A DNA stretch of 64,000 bases from Pseudomonadota bacterium (GTDB lineage Bacteria; Pseudomonadota; Gammaproteobacteria; Burkholderiales; Rhodocyclaceae): NCBI GenBank assembly GCA_018241725.1, contig JAFEDI010000068.1, forward strand, positions 84,561 through 148,560. The letters are read 5' to 3'. Both the position numbers and the translations under genes were made by a program. Below are positions 33,641 to 41,938 of the stretch, in pieces. Numbering within the stretch: position 1 is the stretch's first letter; each line of letters starts with the position of its first letter. The notes under the pieces were generated by a model, which saw nothing but the letters and a program-made list of their open reading frames with translations, was not told where the DNA came from and searched no databases.

Positions 33641-33809
33641 AATCGATAAACGGCCCATCAATTCCTGTTGCGTTAAATCGAATTAATCCGCAAACTAAAA
33701 ATAATTAGATCCAAGTCTTTCCGGATTAAGAATTCAGGAAACGCCATTCGCGGGCGAAACGCGACCGGCATTCTGCTCGAATTGCCGGACAATCATTGGT
33801 AATACAGAC

Positions 33810-34664
33810 ATGCAGAAATCCGCAGCGCAGCGCGGTGGAATGACGCTCGACCCTCTCTCGCTGGGACGCCCGCTCCACTTGCTGGAGCGCTTCACCGCGC
33901 TCGCGCGGGACGATCTCGACGAGGCCTTGCGCGGCAGCCTGAACCGTCGCTATCGCGCGCAGTTCGAAGTCGCAGACGTCCGCCTCGTGCCCGTCGACCG
34001 CCTCCCTGAGCACCGCCGCTGGAACGGCTACACGCACGAACGGGGCCGTATCGATTTCGCGCTGGACCGCCAACTCCTGCTGTGCGCCCTCGACTACCGC
34101 TACGGTGCCCACCCGGTAAGCAAGGCCGGTCCGCGGGACGAGGCGCCGGTGACGGCAACGGAAGAACGCCTCGCCGCGTTGCTCGGGCGGCGCTTCACCG
34201 GAGTACTGGTGGATCGCCTGGAAGGACGTGCTCCGTCCCACGACGGCAGCGCCCACACCGGACGCCTGCTCGGTGACGCGACGACGGCACTGCGCCGCCA
34301 GGGCGCCTGGGCCCTGCGCGTCGGCATGCGCGAACGGAGCCACGGCATCGACGGCGGCATGTACTTCCTGCTCGAGGAGGCCTGGCAGCGCCATCTTCTG
34401 CAGCAACTGGCACCCACGCGCGATCGACCTGGCGAACCGGCCGCGGCCCAGCCTTTCCCGCACCGCCTGCGGCTCGCGCTGACGGCCCGCCTGCTGGAGA
34501 AGGACATCCCGCTGGGGCGCCTGCTCGACCTGCGGGTTGGCGACGTGATCCCGGTGCGCCTGGGGCCGTCCGACATCCTGGTCGACGATTCCCGGCTGTT
34601 CACGGCCCAGGTCGTGGAGCACAAGGGCAAGCTTTGTTTAACCGCTTTTGAAGATGTGGAGTGA
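33810..34664 (+). CDS. fliM: Flagellar motor switch protein FliM, short form without CheY-binding peptide
   Basis: The product has 284 residues, about 50 shorter than ordinary FliM. The conserved N-terminal CheY-P binding peptide (LSQAEIDALL type) is absent; the protein starts MQKSAAQRGGMTLDPLSLG. The middle domain phrases RIDFALDRQLLLCALDYRYG and TEERLAALLGRRFTGVLVD, and the C-terminal SpoA domain (LTARLLEKDIPLGRLLDLRV) are present. This is the form seen in lateral systems, whose motors do not take CheY input in the usual way. No Shine-Dalgarno is seen before ATG 33810; ATG 33840 is an alternative. It is the first gene of the fliMNPQR-flhBA operon. Confidence 0.85.
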   Translation: MQKSAAQRGGMTLDPLSLGRPLHLLERFTALARDDLDEALRGSLNRRYRAQFEVADVRLVPVDRLPEHRRWNGYTHERGRIDFALDRQLLLCALDYRYGAHPVSKAGPRDEAPVTATEERLAALLGRRFTGVLVDRLEGRAPSHDGSAHTGRLLGDATTALRRQGAWALRVGMRERSHGIDGGMYFLLEEAWQRHLLQQLAPTRDRPGEPAAAQPFPHRLRLALTARLLEKDIPLGRLLDLRVGDVIPVRLGPSDILVDDSRLFTAQVVEHKGKLCLTAFEDVE

Positions 34665-34669
34665 GTGGG

Positions 34670-35032
34670 ATGGACCCGATCAACGCAAGCCTCGACGACA
34701 TGCTGGGTGACTTCGACGGTGAAGCCAGCGCCTTCGGTGAAAGCACCGAACCCACCCCGGCCCCGCGCCCTGCCCGGCCGCTGGCCCAGATGCTGCGCAA
34801 GATCCCGGTGCGGCTGACGCTGGAAGTCGGCTCCACCAGCATCTCGCTGCAGGACCTGATGAACATCGACCGGGACAGCGTCATCGAGCTCGACACCCTG
34901 GCCGGCGAACCTTTGGTCATCAAGGTGAACGGCACGCCCATCGGCCGCGCCGAAGTCGTGCTGGCCGGCGAGAACTATGGACTGAAGGTCGTCGAGTTGT
35001 GCGACCTGGACCTGGGCACGCTGGCGTCATGA
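34670..35032 (+). CDS. fliN: Flagellar motor switch protein FliN
   Basis: The product has 120 residues from ATG 34670, which has GGAG eight bases before it; a GTG at 34661 overlaps the fliM stop. The SpoA domain is clear (RKIPVRLTLEVGSTSISLQD, then LMNIDRDSVIELD and GTPIGRAEVVLAGENYGLKV). It forms the C-ring with FliM and FliG. Confidence 0.94.
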   Translation: MDPINASLDDMLGDFDGEASAFGESTEPTPAPRPARPLAQMLRKIPVRLTLEVGSTSISLQDLMNIDRDSVIELDTLAGEPLVIKVNGTPIGRAEVVLAGENYGLKVVELCDLDLGTLAS

Positions 35033-35042
35033 GGCTGGCAGC

Positions 35043-35810
35043 ATGACACCGCCACACACGCGTCTATGGCCGTCCGCGGCCCTGGGCCTGCTGGCGCTCG
35101 CGCTACTGGCCCTGCCGGACCTGGCCTGTGCCGACCAGATCGGGCTGTTCACCAGCACCGCCCAGGGCGCCAAGACCGAGCTGACGGTCAAGACCCAGGT
35201 GCTGATCATCATGACCCTGCTCGGGCTGCTGCCCGTGCTGGTGCTGATGATGACCAGCTTCACCCGCTTCGTCATCGTGCTGTCCCTGCTGCGCCAGGCC
35301 CTCGGCCTGCAGCAGGGCCTGCCGAACCGCATCGTCACCGGCGTGGCGCTGATCCTCACGCTGCTGGTCATGCGCCCGGTCGGTGAGACCATCTGGGAGA
35401 AGGCGCTGCAGCCCTACGACCAGGAAAAGATCGGCCTGCAGGAAGCCCTGAGCATCGCCGAGCAGCCCCTCTCCCGTTTCATGCTCGCCCAAACCAGCAA
35501 GAGCGCGCTGGCCCAGGTCTCCCGGCTGGCCGGCGAGAAGACTGTCGACAAACCCGAACAGCACGCCTTCACCGTCAAGCTGGCGGCCTTCGTGCTCAGC
35601 GAGTTGAAGACCGCCTTCCAGATCGGCTGCATGCTGTTCATACCCTTCCTGGTCATCGACCTGGTGGTGTCGTCGGTGCTGATGGCCATGGGCATGATGA
35701 TGCTGTCGCCGCTGGTCATCTCGCTGCCCCTCAAGCTGCTGCTGTTCGTGCTGGTGGACGGCTGGACCCTGACCGTCGAGACGTTGGTGACCAGCGTGCG
35801 CGGCCTGTGA
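35043..35810 (+). CDS. fliP: Flagellar export gate protein FliP
   Basis: The product has 255 residues. A cleavable signal peptide (1-31, ending ACA) precedes the conserved LIIMTLLGLLPVLVLMMTSF and TRFVIVLSLLRQALGLQQ, and the C-terminal FKTAFQIG-like LKTAFQIGCMLFIPFLVIDL. It is a core of the export gate with FliQ and FliR. Confidence 0.97.
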   Translation: MTPPHTRLWPSAALGLLALALLALPDLACADQIGLFTSTAQGAKTELTVKTQVLIIMTLLGLLPVLVLMMTSFTRFVIVLSLLRQALGLQQGLPNRIVTGVALILTLLVMRPVGETIWEKALQPYDQEKIGLQEALSIAEQPLSRFMLAQTSKSALAQVSRLAGEKTVDKPEQHAFTVKLAAFVLSELKTAFQIGCMLFIPFLVIDLVVSSVLMAMGMMMLSPLVISLPLKLLLFVLVDGWTLTVETLVTSVRGL

Positions 35811-35823
35811 GAGAGGACACGCC

Positions 35824-36096
35824 ATGCTGACGCCCGAGATCGCCGCCGACCTGGTCGGCGAAGCCCTGCAGATGGTCATGGTGCTGGTCGCCGTACTGGT
35901 CGTGCCCGGCCTGGTGGTCGGCCTGCTGGTCGCCCTGTTCCAGGCCGCCACGCAGATCAACGAGCAGACCCTCAGCTTCCTGCCGCGCCTGGTCGTCACA
36001 CTGCTGGCGATCACCCTCGCCGGGCGCTGGATGACGTCCTACGTGATGGACTTCTGCGTCGCCGTGTTCCGGCGCGCCGCCACGCTGGTGGGCTGA
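35824..36096 (+). CDS. fliQ: Flagellar export gate protein FliQ
   Basis: The product has 90 residues with two membrane helices. AAEALQMVM-type opening (VGEALQMVMVLVAVLVVPGL) and VALFQAATQINEQTLSFLPR are diagnostic. It lies 13 bases after fliP with a ribosome site (GAGAGGA). Confidence 0.96.
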   Translation: MLTPEIAADLVGEALQMVMVLVAVLVVPGLVVGLLVALFQAATQINEQTLSFLPRLVVTLLAITLAGRWMTSYVMDFCVAVFRRAATLVG

Positions 36097-36114
36097 GCCC
36101 GCCCCCGCCGCATC

Positions 36115-36885
36115 ATGGAAGCGCTTTTCGGCCAGCTGCTCGCCCTGCTGCACACCCTGTGGTGGCCCTTCTGCCGCAGCCTGGCGCTGTTCAGCGCCGC
36201 CCCGGTGATCGGCGAGAACATGCTGCCGGTGCCGATCCGCGTGCTGCTGTCGCTGCTCGTCGCGGTAGTGATGCTGCCAGTCGTCGGCCCTTCCGCGCAC
36301 ATCGATCCCTTCTCGATGGCCGGCATACTGGCCACCGGCGAGCAAGTGCTGATCGGCTTCGTGATCGGTCTGGCCTTCCACCAGCTGATGGCCGTCCTGG
36401 CCATCCTCGGCTTCCTGGTGTCGTCCCAGATGGGCCTCAGCATGGCGGTCATGAACGACCCGATGAACGGTACGTCATCGGACGTGGTGTCCGGCCTGCT
36501 CTACATGCTCGGCGTCATCGTGTTCTTTTCCATCGACGGCCACCTGGTGCTGACCGGCGTGCTGGCCGAGAGCTTCCATGCCTGGCCGGTGGAGCGCGGT
36601 TTCGACTTCCTGGCCCTGCAGACCCTGGCCCTCAACATCGCCTGGGTGTTCGCCGCGGCCTTGCTGCTCGCCGTACCCATCATCTTCTCGACGCTGGTGG
36701 TGCAGGTCGGGCTCGGCTTCCTCAACCGCATGGCGCCAGCCCTCAACCTGTATGCCCTCGGCTTCTCGCTGATCACCCTGTTCGGCCTCTACATGCTGGT
36801 ACGCATCGTCGGCTTCGTGCCGGAACACTACGTGCGCATGACCAGCCAGGTGCTGCGCCTGCTCCACCACGACATGGGGCTGTGA
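36115..36885 (+). CDS. fliR: Flagellar export gate protein FliR
   Basis: The product has 256 residues and six hydrophobic segments. It contains FSAAPVIGENMLPVPIRVLL, EQVLIGFVIGLAFHQLMAVL and MGLSMAVMNDPMNGTSSDVV, all in the FliR pattern. It lies 18 bases after fliQ and 3 bases before flhB. Confidence 0.95.
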   Translation: MEALFGQLLALLHTLWWPFCRSLALFSAAPVIGENMLPVPIRVLLSLLVAVVMLPVVGPSAHIDPFSMAGILATGEQVLIGFVIGLAFHQLMAVLAILGFLVSSQMGLSMAVMNDPMNGTSSDVVSGLLYMLGVIVFFSIDGHLVLTGVLAESFHAWPVERGFDFLALQTLALNIAWVFAAALLLAVPIIFSTLVVQVGLGFLNRMAPALNLYALGFSLITLFGLYMLVRIVGFVPEHYVRMTSQVLRLLHHDMGL

Positions 36886-36888
36886 GCG

Positions 36889-38031
36889 ATGGCCGACACC
36901 TCGACCGAAGACAAGAGCGAAAAGGCCTCTGCGCAGAAGCTGCGCAAGGCCCGCGAACAGGGGCAGACAGCCCGCTCACGGGACTGGGCCACCGCCCTCG
37001 GCCTGCTCGTCAGCCTCAAGCTGCTGCTCCTGCTGATGCCGGGCTACCTGGCGGATTTCCGCGCCCTGTTCGGCGTCGGCTTTGCCGCGCTGGACGGCGA
37101 CGCCACGCTGGACAACCTGTGGTCCATCGCCTTCACGACCACCATGCTGCTGCTCGCCAAGATGCTCGCCCCGCTGTTCGCGGTGCCGCTGATCGTCTCC
37201 ATTGGCGCTCTGGTACCCGGCGGCTGGGTGTTCAGCGGCGAGAACCTGAAGCCCAAGCTGGACCGCCTCAACCCGCTCTCCTACGCCCAGCGCCTGACCC
37301 AGCCCAAGCACCTGTTCGAGCTGGCGACCACCGTCGTCAAGGCCACCGCACTGGGCCTGGTGCTGTGGCACGTGGTCAGCAGCGGCCGCGAAGCCTTCAT
37401 GCAACTGCAGGCCCAGCCCCTCGACCAGGCCCTGGCCGGCGGCGCCGGCCTGATGGTGGACGGCATCATGGCCTTGTGCGCGGTCTTCGTCGTCTTCGCG
37501 CTGATCGACGTGCCGGTGCAGCACTTCATCTACCTGCGCGGCCAGCGCATGGGCCGGCGCGAGATGAAGGAGGAACACAAATCCACCGAGGGGCGCCCGG
37601 AAGTGCGCCAGCGCATCCGCCAGATCCAGCAGCAGCTGGCCCGCCGCGGCGTGCGCAAGACGGTGCCCGGCGCCGACGTGGTGATCGTCAACCCGCAGCA
37701 CTACGCGGTCGCCCTCAAGTACGACGCGGCCCGCGCCGAGGCGCCCTTTGTGGTGGCCAAGGGCGTGGACGAGATGGCCTTGTACATCCGCGAGGTGGCC
37801 GCCGAGCACAAGGTCGAGATCGTGCCGATGCCGCCGCTGGCCCGCGCCATCTACAACACCAGCCAGGTCAACCAGCAGATCCCGGCCCCGCTGTACCGGG
37901 CGGTGGCCCAGGTGCTCGGCTACGTGCTGCAGCTGAAGGCCTTCCGCAACGGCCAGCGACCGCAGCGCCCGGACCTGCCGGACCCGCCGCCGGTGCCGCG
38001 GCAGTTCCTCGACACCGAAACCGACACCTGA
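36889..38031 (+). CDS. flhB: Flagellar export switch protein FlhB
   Basis: The product has 380 residues. The N-terminus DKSEKASAQKLRKAREQGQT is typical, with four membrane helices after it. The autocleavage site reads NPQH (N268-P269), one of the accepted forms of NPTH, followed by YAVALKYD. The C-terminal domain switches export from hook to filament proteins with FliK. Confidence 0.96.
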   Translation: MADTSTEDKSEKASAQKLRKAREQGQTARSRDWATALGLLVSLKLLLLLMPGYLADFRALFGVGFAALDGDATLDNLWSIAFTTTMLLLAKMLAPLFAVPLIVSIGALVPGGWVFSGENLKPKLDRLNPLSYAQRLTQPKHLFELATTVVKATALGLVLWHVVSSGREAFMQLQAQPLDQALAGGAGLMVDGIMALCAVFVVFALIDVPVQHFIYLRGQRMGRREMKEEHKSTEGRPEVRQRIRQIQQQLARRGVRKTVPGADVVIVNPQHYAVALKYDAARAEAPFVVAKGVDEMALYIREVAAEHKVEIVPMPPLARAIYNTSQVNQQIPAPLYRAVAQVLGYVLQLKAFRNGQRPQRPDLPDPPPVPRQFLDTETDT

Positions 38032-38085
38032 GCCACCGCCGGCCCCCATTTCAGCCCGCCTCCTGACGGACAACGAACCACCGCC

Positions 38086-40176
38086 ATGAACACCCTGCGC
38101 CAACTCCTCTCCGACCTCAGCCGCCACCGCGTCGCCGCGCCGCTGTTCGTGCTGACCATCCTTTCGATGGTCATCCTGCCGCTGCCGCCGGTGGTGCTGG
38201 ACGTGTTGTTCACCTTCAACATCGTGCTGGCGCTGATCGTCATCCTGGTCAGCGTGAATGCGCGGCGGCCGCTGGATTTCTCGATCTTCCCGACCATCAT
38301 CCTGGCCACCACGCTGCTGCGCCTGACCCTCAACGTGGCGTCCACGCGGGTCGTACTGCTGCGTGGCCACGAGGGCACCGGAGCCGCCGGTCAGGTCATC
38401 GAGGCCTTCGGCCACGTGGTCATCGGCGGCAACTTCGTGGTCGGTCTGGTGGTGTTCGTGATCCTGATGATCATCAACTTCATCGTGGTCACCAAGGGCG
38501 CCGAGCGGATCTCCGAGGTTTCCGCCCGCTTCACGCTGGACGCCCTGCCCGGCAAGCAGATGGCCATCGACGCCGACCTCAACGCCGGCCTGATCAACCA
38601 GGAGAAGGCCCAGCAGCGGCGCCGCGAAGTGGCCGCCGAGTCGGACTTCTACGGGGCGATGGACGGTGCCTCCAAGTTCGTGCGCGGCGACGCCATCGCC
38701 GGCATCCTGATCCTGCTCATCAACATGCTCGGCGGCGTCGCCATCGGCGCGCTGATGCACGACCTGAGCCTCGCCGACGCCTTCCGCCTGTACGCGCTGC
38801 TGACCATCGGCGACGGCCTGGTGGCGCAGATCCCGGCGCTGCTGCTGTCCTCCGCAGCGGCCATCGTGGTGACCCGCGTCGGCAACGACGGCAAGGACTT
38901 CGAGCAGCAGGTGGCGGCACAGATGCTGGCCTCCCCGGCCGTGCTGTACGGCGCCGCCGGGCTGATGCTGACGCTGGCGGCGATCCCCGGCATGCCGTGG
39001 CTGGTCTTTCTTGCCTTTGGCGGGGTGCTCGGCTTCGTCGCCTGGCGCCTGGGCCGCCGCCCCGCGGTGCCGGCCGAAGCGGACAGCGCCGCCATCGAGG
39101 CCGCGCTGCTCACCGAGAGCGCCCCCGAGCTGGACTGGACCGGTCTGCCCTTCGTCGAGCCGCTCGGCATCGCCGTCGGCTACAAGCTGGTCGGCCTCAT
39201 CGACAACGCGCAGGGCGCACCACTCACCAAGCGCCTGGCCGGCATGCGCCAGGGGCTCAGCGAGAGCCTGGGCCTGCTGCTGCCGAAGATCCGCGTGCGC
39301 GACGACCTGACGCTGAAGCCGGCTCAGTACTCGGTGCTCCTCAACGGCACGCCGATCGCCCAGGTGCTGACCTACCCGGACCAGCTGATGGCCATCCCGT
39401 CGCCGCAAATCTATGGCGAGCTGGACGGCACACCGGGCGTCGAGCCGGCCTATGGCATGCCGGTCATCTGGATCGCCGCGGAACAGAAAGCCCACGCGCT
39501 GGGCCTCGGCTACCAGGTCGTGGACGTGGCCAGCATGATCGCCACCCACGTCGCCAAGCTGATGCGCGACCACCTGCCCGAACTGATCGCCCACGAGGAC
39601 GTGTCGGCCCTGCTGGAGCGCCTGACCGCGGTGGCGCCGAAGCTTGCCGCGGCCCTCGAAAAGGCCTACAGCCACAGCCTGCTGCTGAAGATCTTCCGCG
39701 TATTGCTGGCCGAGAACGTGTCCCTGAAGGACATCGTGCCGATCGCCACCACGCTGCTCGAAAACGCCGAAGCCACCCGCGACCCGATCCTGCTCGCCGC
39801 CGAAGTGCGCTGCACCCTGCGCCGCCAGCTCGTCGCCACGCTGGCCGGGCCCAGCGGCGAGATGAAGGTCTTCAACCTGGGCGGCGAGCTGGAGAACATG
39901 CTGCTCGGCTCCCTCAACCAGACCCGCCAGGGCGGCAAGGCCGCCCTCGACAACTACCCTATCGACCCCAACCTGCTGGCCCAGCTGCAGTCCAACATGC
40001 CCCAGGTGCGCGAGCAGATGAAGCAGCAGAACGTGCCGCCGATCCTGCTGGTGATGCCGCAGATCCGCCCTCTGCTGGCCCGCTACGCGCGCCTGTTCGC
40101 GCCCGGCCTGTCCGTGCTGTCCTACAACGAAATCCCGGAGCAGCGGGAGGTTAGCATCGTCGGCTCGCTGGGCTGA
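38086..40176 (+). CDS. flhA: Flagellar export gate protein FlhA
   Basis: The product has 696 residues. The membrane half carries VVLDVLFTFNIVLALIVILV, LRLTLNVASTRVVLL, and the FHIPEP-region phrase RFTLDALPGKQMAIDADLNA. The cytoplasmic half (about 330-696) contains VDVASMIATHVAKLMRDHLP and ALLAKYARLF-like ending (LARYARLFAPGLSVLSYNEI). It docks chaperone-substrate complexes. Last core gene of the plus-strand flagellar operon. Confidence 0.97.
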   Translation: MNTLRQLLSDLSRHRVAAPLFVLTILSMVILPLPPVVLDVLFTFNIVLALIVILVSVNARRPLDFSIFPTIILATTLLRLTLNVASTRVVLLRGHEGTGAAGQVIEAFGHVVIGGNFVVGLVVFVILMIINFIVVTKGAERISEVSARFTLDALPGKQMAIDADLNAGLINQEKAQQRRREVAAESDFYGAMDGASKFVRGDAIAGILILLINMLGGVAIGALMHDLSLADAFRLYALLTIGDGLVAQIPALLLSSAAAIVVTRVGNDGKDFEQQVAAQMLASPAVLYGAAGLMLTLAAIPGMPWLVFLAFGGVLGFVAWRLGRRPAVPAEADSAAIEAALLTESAPELDWTGLPFVEPLGIAVGYKLVGLIDNAQGAPLTKRLAGMRQGLSESLGLLLPKIRVRDDLTLKPAQYSVLLNGTPIAQVLTYPDQLMAIPSPQIYGELDGTPGVEPAYGMPVIWIAAEQKAHALGLGYQVVDVASMIATHVAKLMRDHLPELIAHEDVSALLERLTAVAPKLAAALEKAYSHSLLLKIFRVLLAENVSLKDIVPIATTLLENAEATRDPILLAAEVRCTLRRQLVATLAGPSGEMKVFNLGGELENMLLGSLNQTRQGGKAALDNYPIDPNLLAQLQSNMPQVREQMKQQNVPPILLVMPQIRPLLARYARLFAPGLSVLSYNEIPEQREVSIVGSLG

Positions 40177-40319
40177 GCCCCGTCCAGCCGCGGGCAGCCC
40201 TGCCGGGTGCCGCATATGTTTTGCAGAATTTCTTGGTTCCGCCCGCGGCCGGGTGGAAATAGATTTGGCAGCCGGACCGCGACCGCGCGGCCGTACCCGA
40301 TCCACCAAGGAGTCTCCCC

Positions 40320-41141
40320 ATGGCCGCCGCGACCGCATCCCACCTCAACCCGCTGGCGCGGGACTTTCTCGCCCGCCTGCCGCAGGAGCCCGTCCCCGGC
40401 AAGCAGCTGCACCGCACGGAGAACGGTGCGGTGGTGGGCGACTGGTTCGGCTTCGAGCTGTCGAGCGCCTTCCAGTCCATCGTCGATGCGACCAGCGGCG
40501 CCGTCGTAGGCCGCGAGGCCTTCCTGCGCAGCCACGGCCCGGACGATGACGGGCTGTCGCCATGGACGCTGTTCTCCGCCGCCGCCGAAGATGCCCGCCT
40601 GATCGCCCTCGACCGCCTGGCGCGCACCCTGCACCTGCTCAACGCGCTGGCCGCCGGCAACGATGTGCCGCTCTTCCTCAACGTACATGGCCGCCTGCTG
40701 GCCGCCGTCGGCGACGACCACGGCCGCGCCTTCCGCCGGGTGGTGGACGCCCTTGGCGTGGCGCCGGACAGCATCGTCATCGAAACGCCGCCGGAAGCCA
40801 GCGCCCAGCCCGACCTGCTGGCCTTCGTGCTGCGCAACTACCGCAACAACGGCTTCCGCGTGGCGGTCAATGTGGAGTCCGCGGCCCAGTGGCAGGCCAT
40901 CGCCAACACCGTGTGGCCGCAGTTCGTGAAGGTGGACCGGCGCAAGCTCGGCAGCGGCGTCGAAGCCCACGAGCGCCTCAAGTGGCTGGCCGCCCTGCGC
41001 GAAGACGCCCGCATCATCGTCACGCATGTGGAGGAGCCGGCACCGGAACTGGCCGCCGACCACGTGCTGCTGCAGGGCTACGCCTATGGGCTCCCGGTCG
41101 GTGCCAGCGCCTTCGCGCAGGAACTGCGCTCCGGGGATTAA
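40320..41141 (+). CDS. Degenerate EAL-domain protein
   Basis: The product has 273 residues. The EAL fold is recognisable: EAFLR (66-70) for EALLR, the metal Asn in LFLNVHG (N121), Glu in IVIETPP (E155), Lys in FVKVDRRK (K204) and LQGYAYGLP near the end. The DDFG motif needed for metal and catalysis is replaced by NVES around residues 184-187, so c-di-GMP hydrolysis is doubtful. Such proteins often act as c-di-GMP receptors or, like YdiV, as protein-binding regulators of flagellar genes. It starts 143 bases after flhA behind a GGAGTC ribosome site. The interval contains a TTGGCAG box that could be half of a sigma54 promoter but has no clear partner. Confidence 0.8.
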   Translation: MAAATASHLNPLARDFLARLPQEPVPGKQLHRTENGAVVGDWFGFELSSAFQSIVDATSGAVVGREAFLRSHGPDDDGLSPWTLFSAAAEDARLIALDRLARTLHLLNALAAGNDVPLFLNVHGRLLAAVGDDHGRAFRRVVDALGVAPDSIVIETPPEASAQPDLLAFVLRNYRNNGFRVAVNVESAAQWQAIANTVWPQFVKVDRRKLGSGVEAHERLKWLAALREDARIIVTHVEEPAPELAADHVLLQGYAYGLPVGASAFAQELRSGD

Positions 41142-41151
41142 AGGCTTAAAC

Positions 41152-41172
41152 GGGGGCGACCACCGCGCCCCC
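41152..41172. terminator. GC hairpin between convergent EAL and permease genes
   Basis: GGGGGCG (41152-41158) pairs with CGCCCCC (41166-41172). It lies between two convergent genes. No T run, so a weak or factor-assisted terminator. Confidence 0.45.
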
Positions 41173-41191
41173 AACTGTCGCCGCCCAACGC

Positions 41192-41938
41192 TCAGGCGTG
41201 CAGCCAGCGCCGGTGCAGGCTGCGGGCGGCGTGGTCGAGCAGGTAGCCGAGGAAGCCGATCACCAGGATCGCCGCCATCAGGTCCGAGTAGGCCAGGCGG
41301 TCGCGGGAATCGAGGATGAAATAACCCAGCCCGGCCGACACGCCGAGCATCTCCGCCGGCACCAGTACGATCCAGATGATGCCGATGGCCAGCCGCACGC
41401 CGGTCAGGATGTGGGCGGTGATGCCCGGCAGGATCACCCGCAGGATGGTCTCGCTTCGCGTTGCCGACAGGCTGCGCGCCAGCAGCAGCCAGTTGGGGTC
41501 GAGCTGGGCCACGCCGGACGCGGTATTGAGCAGGATCGGCCACACCGCCGCAAAAGCCAGCAGGAAGTACACCGGCGCATCGCCGACGCCCAGCACCATC
41601 ACCGCCAGCGGCATCCACGACAGCGGCGAGATCATCCGCGCGAACTGGAACAGCGGCGTGGTGGTGCGGGAGAACCACTTGGAGAGCCCGGTCAGCACGC
41701 CGAGCGGGATGCCCAGCACCAGCGCGATGGCCAAGCCGATGCCGACCCGCTGCAGGCTGATGCCCACGTGGGTCCACAGGTCACGTCCCTGCAGCAGTTG
41801 CAGCAGCGCCTCGAAGGCCGGCGCCGGCGCGAAGCTGGCCGCCACCGGCGTGTGGGACGCCAGCCAGCCGGCACCGACGGCCCACAACAGGGCAGCCGCC
41901 AGCAGGCCGGCGAGCGGAAGCAGGAAATTCGCTACCAT
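41192..41938 (-). CDS. ABC transporter permease (nitrate/sulfonate/taurine type)
   Basis: The product has 248 residues with about six membrane helices. The cytoplasmic EAA loop region is seen around LLLARSLSATRSETILRVIL and PGITAHILTGVRLAIGIIW, typical of SsuC/TauC permeases. The ATG overlaps the TGA of the binding-protein gene by one base. It works with the binding protein and the ATPase upstream. Substrate not readable. Confidence 0.88.
   Translation of the reverse strand: MVANFLLPLAGLLAAALLWAVGAGWLASHTPVAASFAPAPAFEALLQLLQGRDLWTHVGISLQRVGIGLAIALVLGIPLGVLTGLSKWFSRTTTPLFQFARMISPLSWMPLAVMVLGVGDAPVYFLLAFAAVWPILLNTASGVAQLDPNWLLLARSLSATRSETILRVILPGITAHILTGVRLAIGIIWIVLVPAEMLGVSAGLGYFILDSRDRLAYSDLMAAILVIGFLGYLLDHAARSLHRRWLHA

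Noticed and set aside
33600-33810. Search for sigma54 or sigma28 promoter of fliM
   Set aside because: No GG-N10-GC pair and no TAAA/GCCGATAA pair found on the plus strand; promoter left undefined.
40265-40300. Possible sigma54 promoter (TTGGCAG then GC at the right spacing) before the EAL gene
   Set aside because: The -12 half lacks the TTGC form; too weak to list as a feature.
36976-40338. 1120-codon open frame on the minus strand opposite flhB and flhA
   Set aside because: It runs antisense to two certain genes; in GC-rich DNA the strand opposite a highly biased gene often stays open. Its translation is His/Gln/Arg-rich without any domain.
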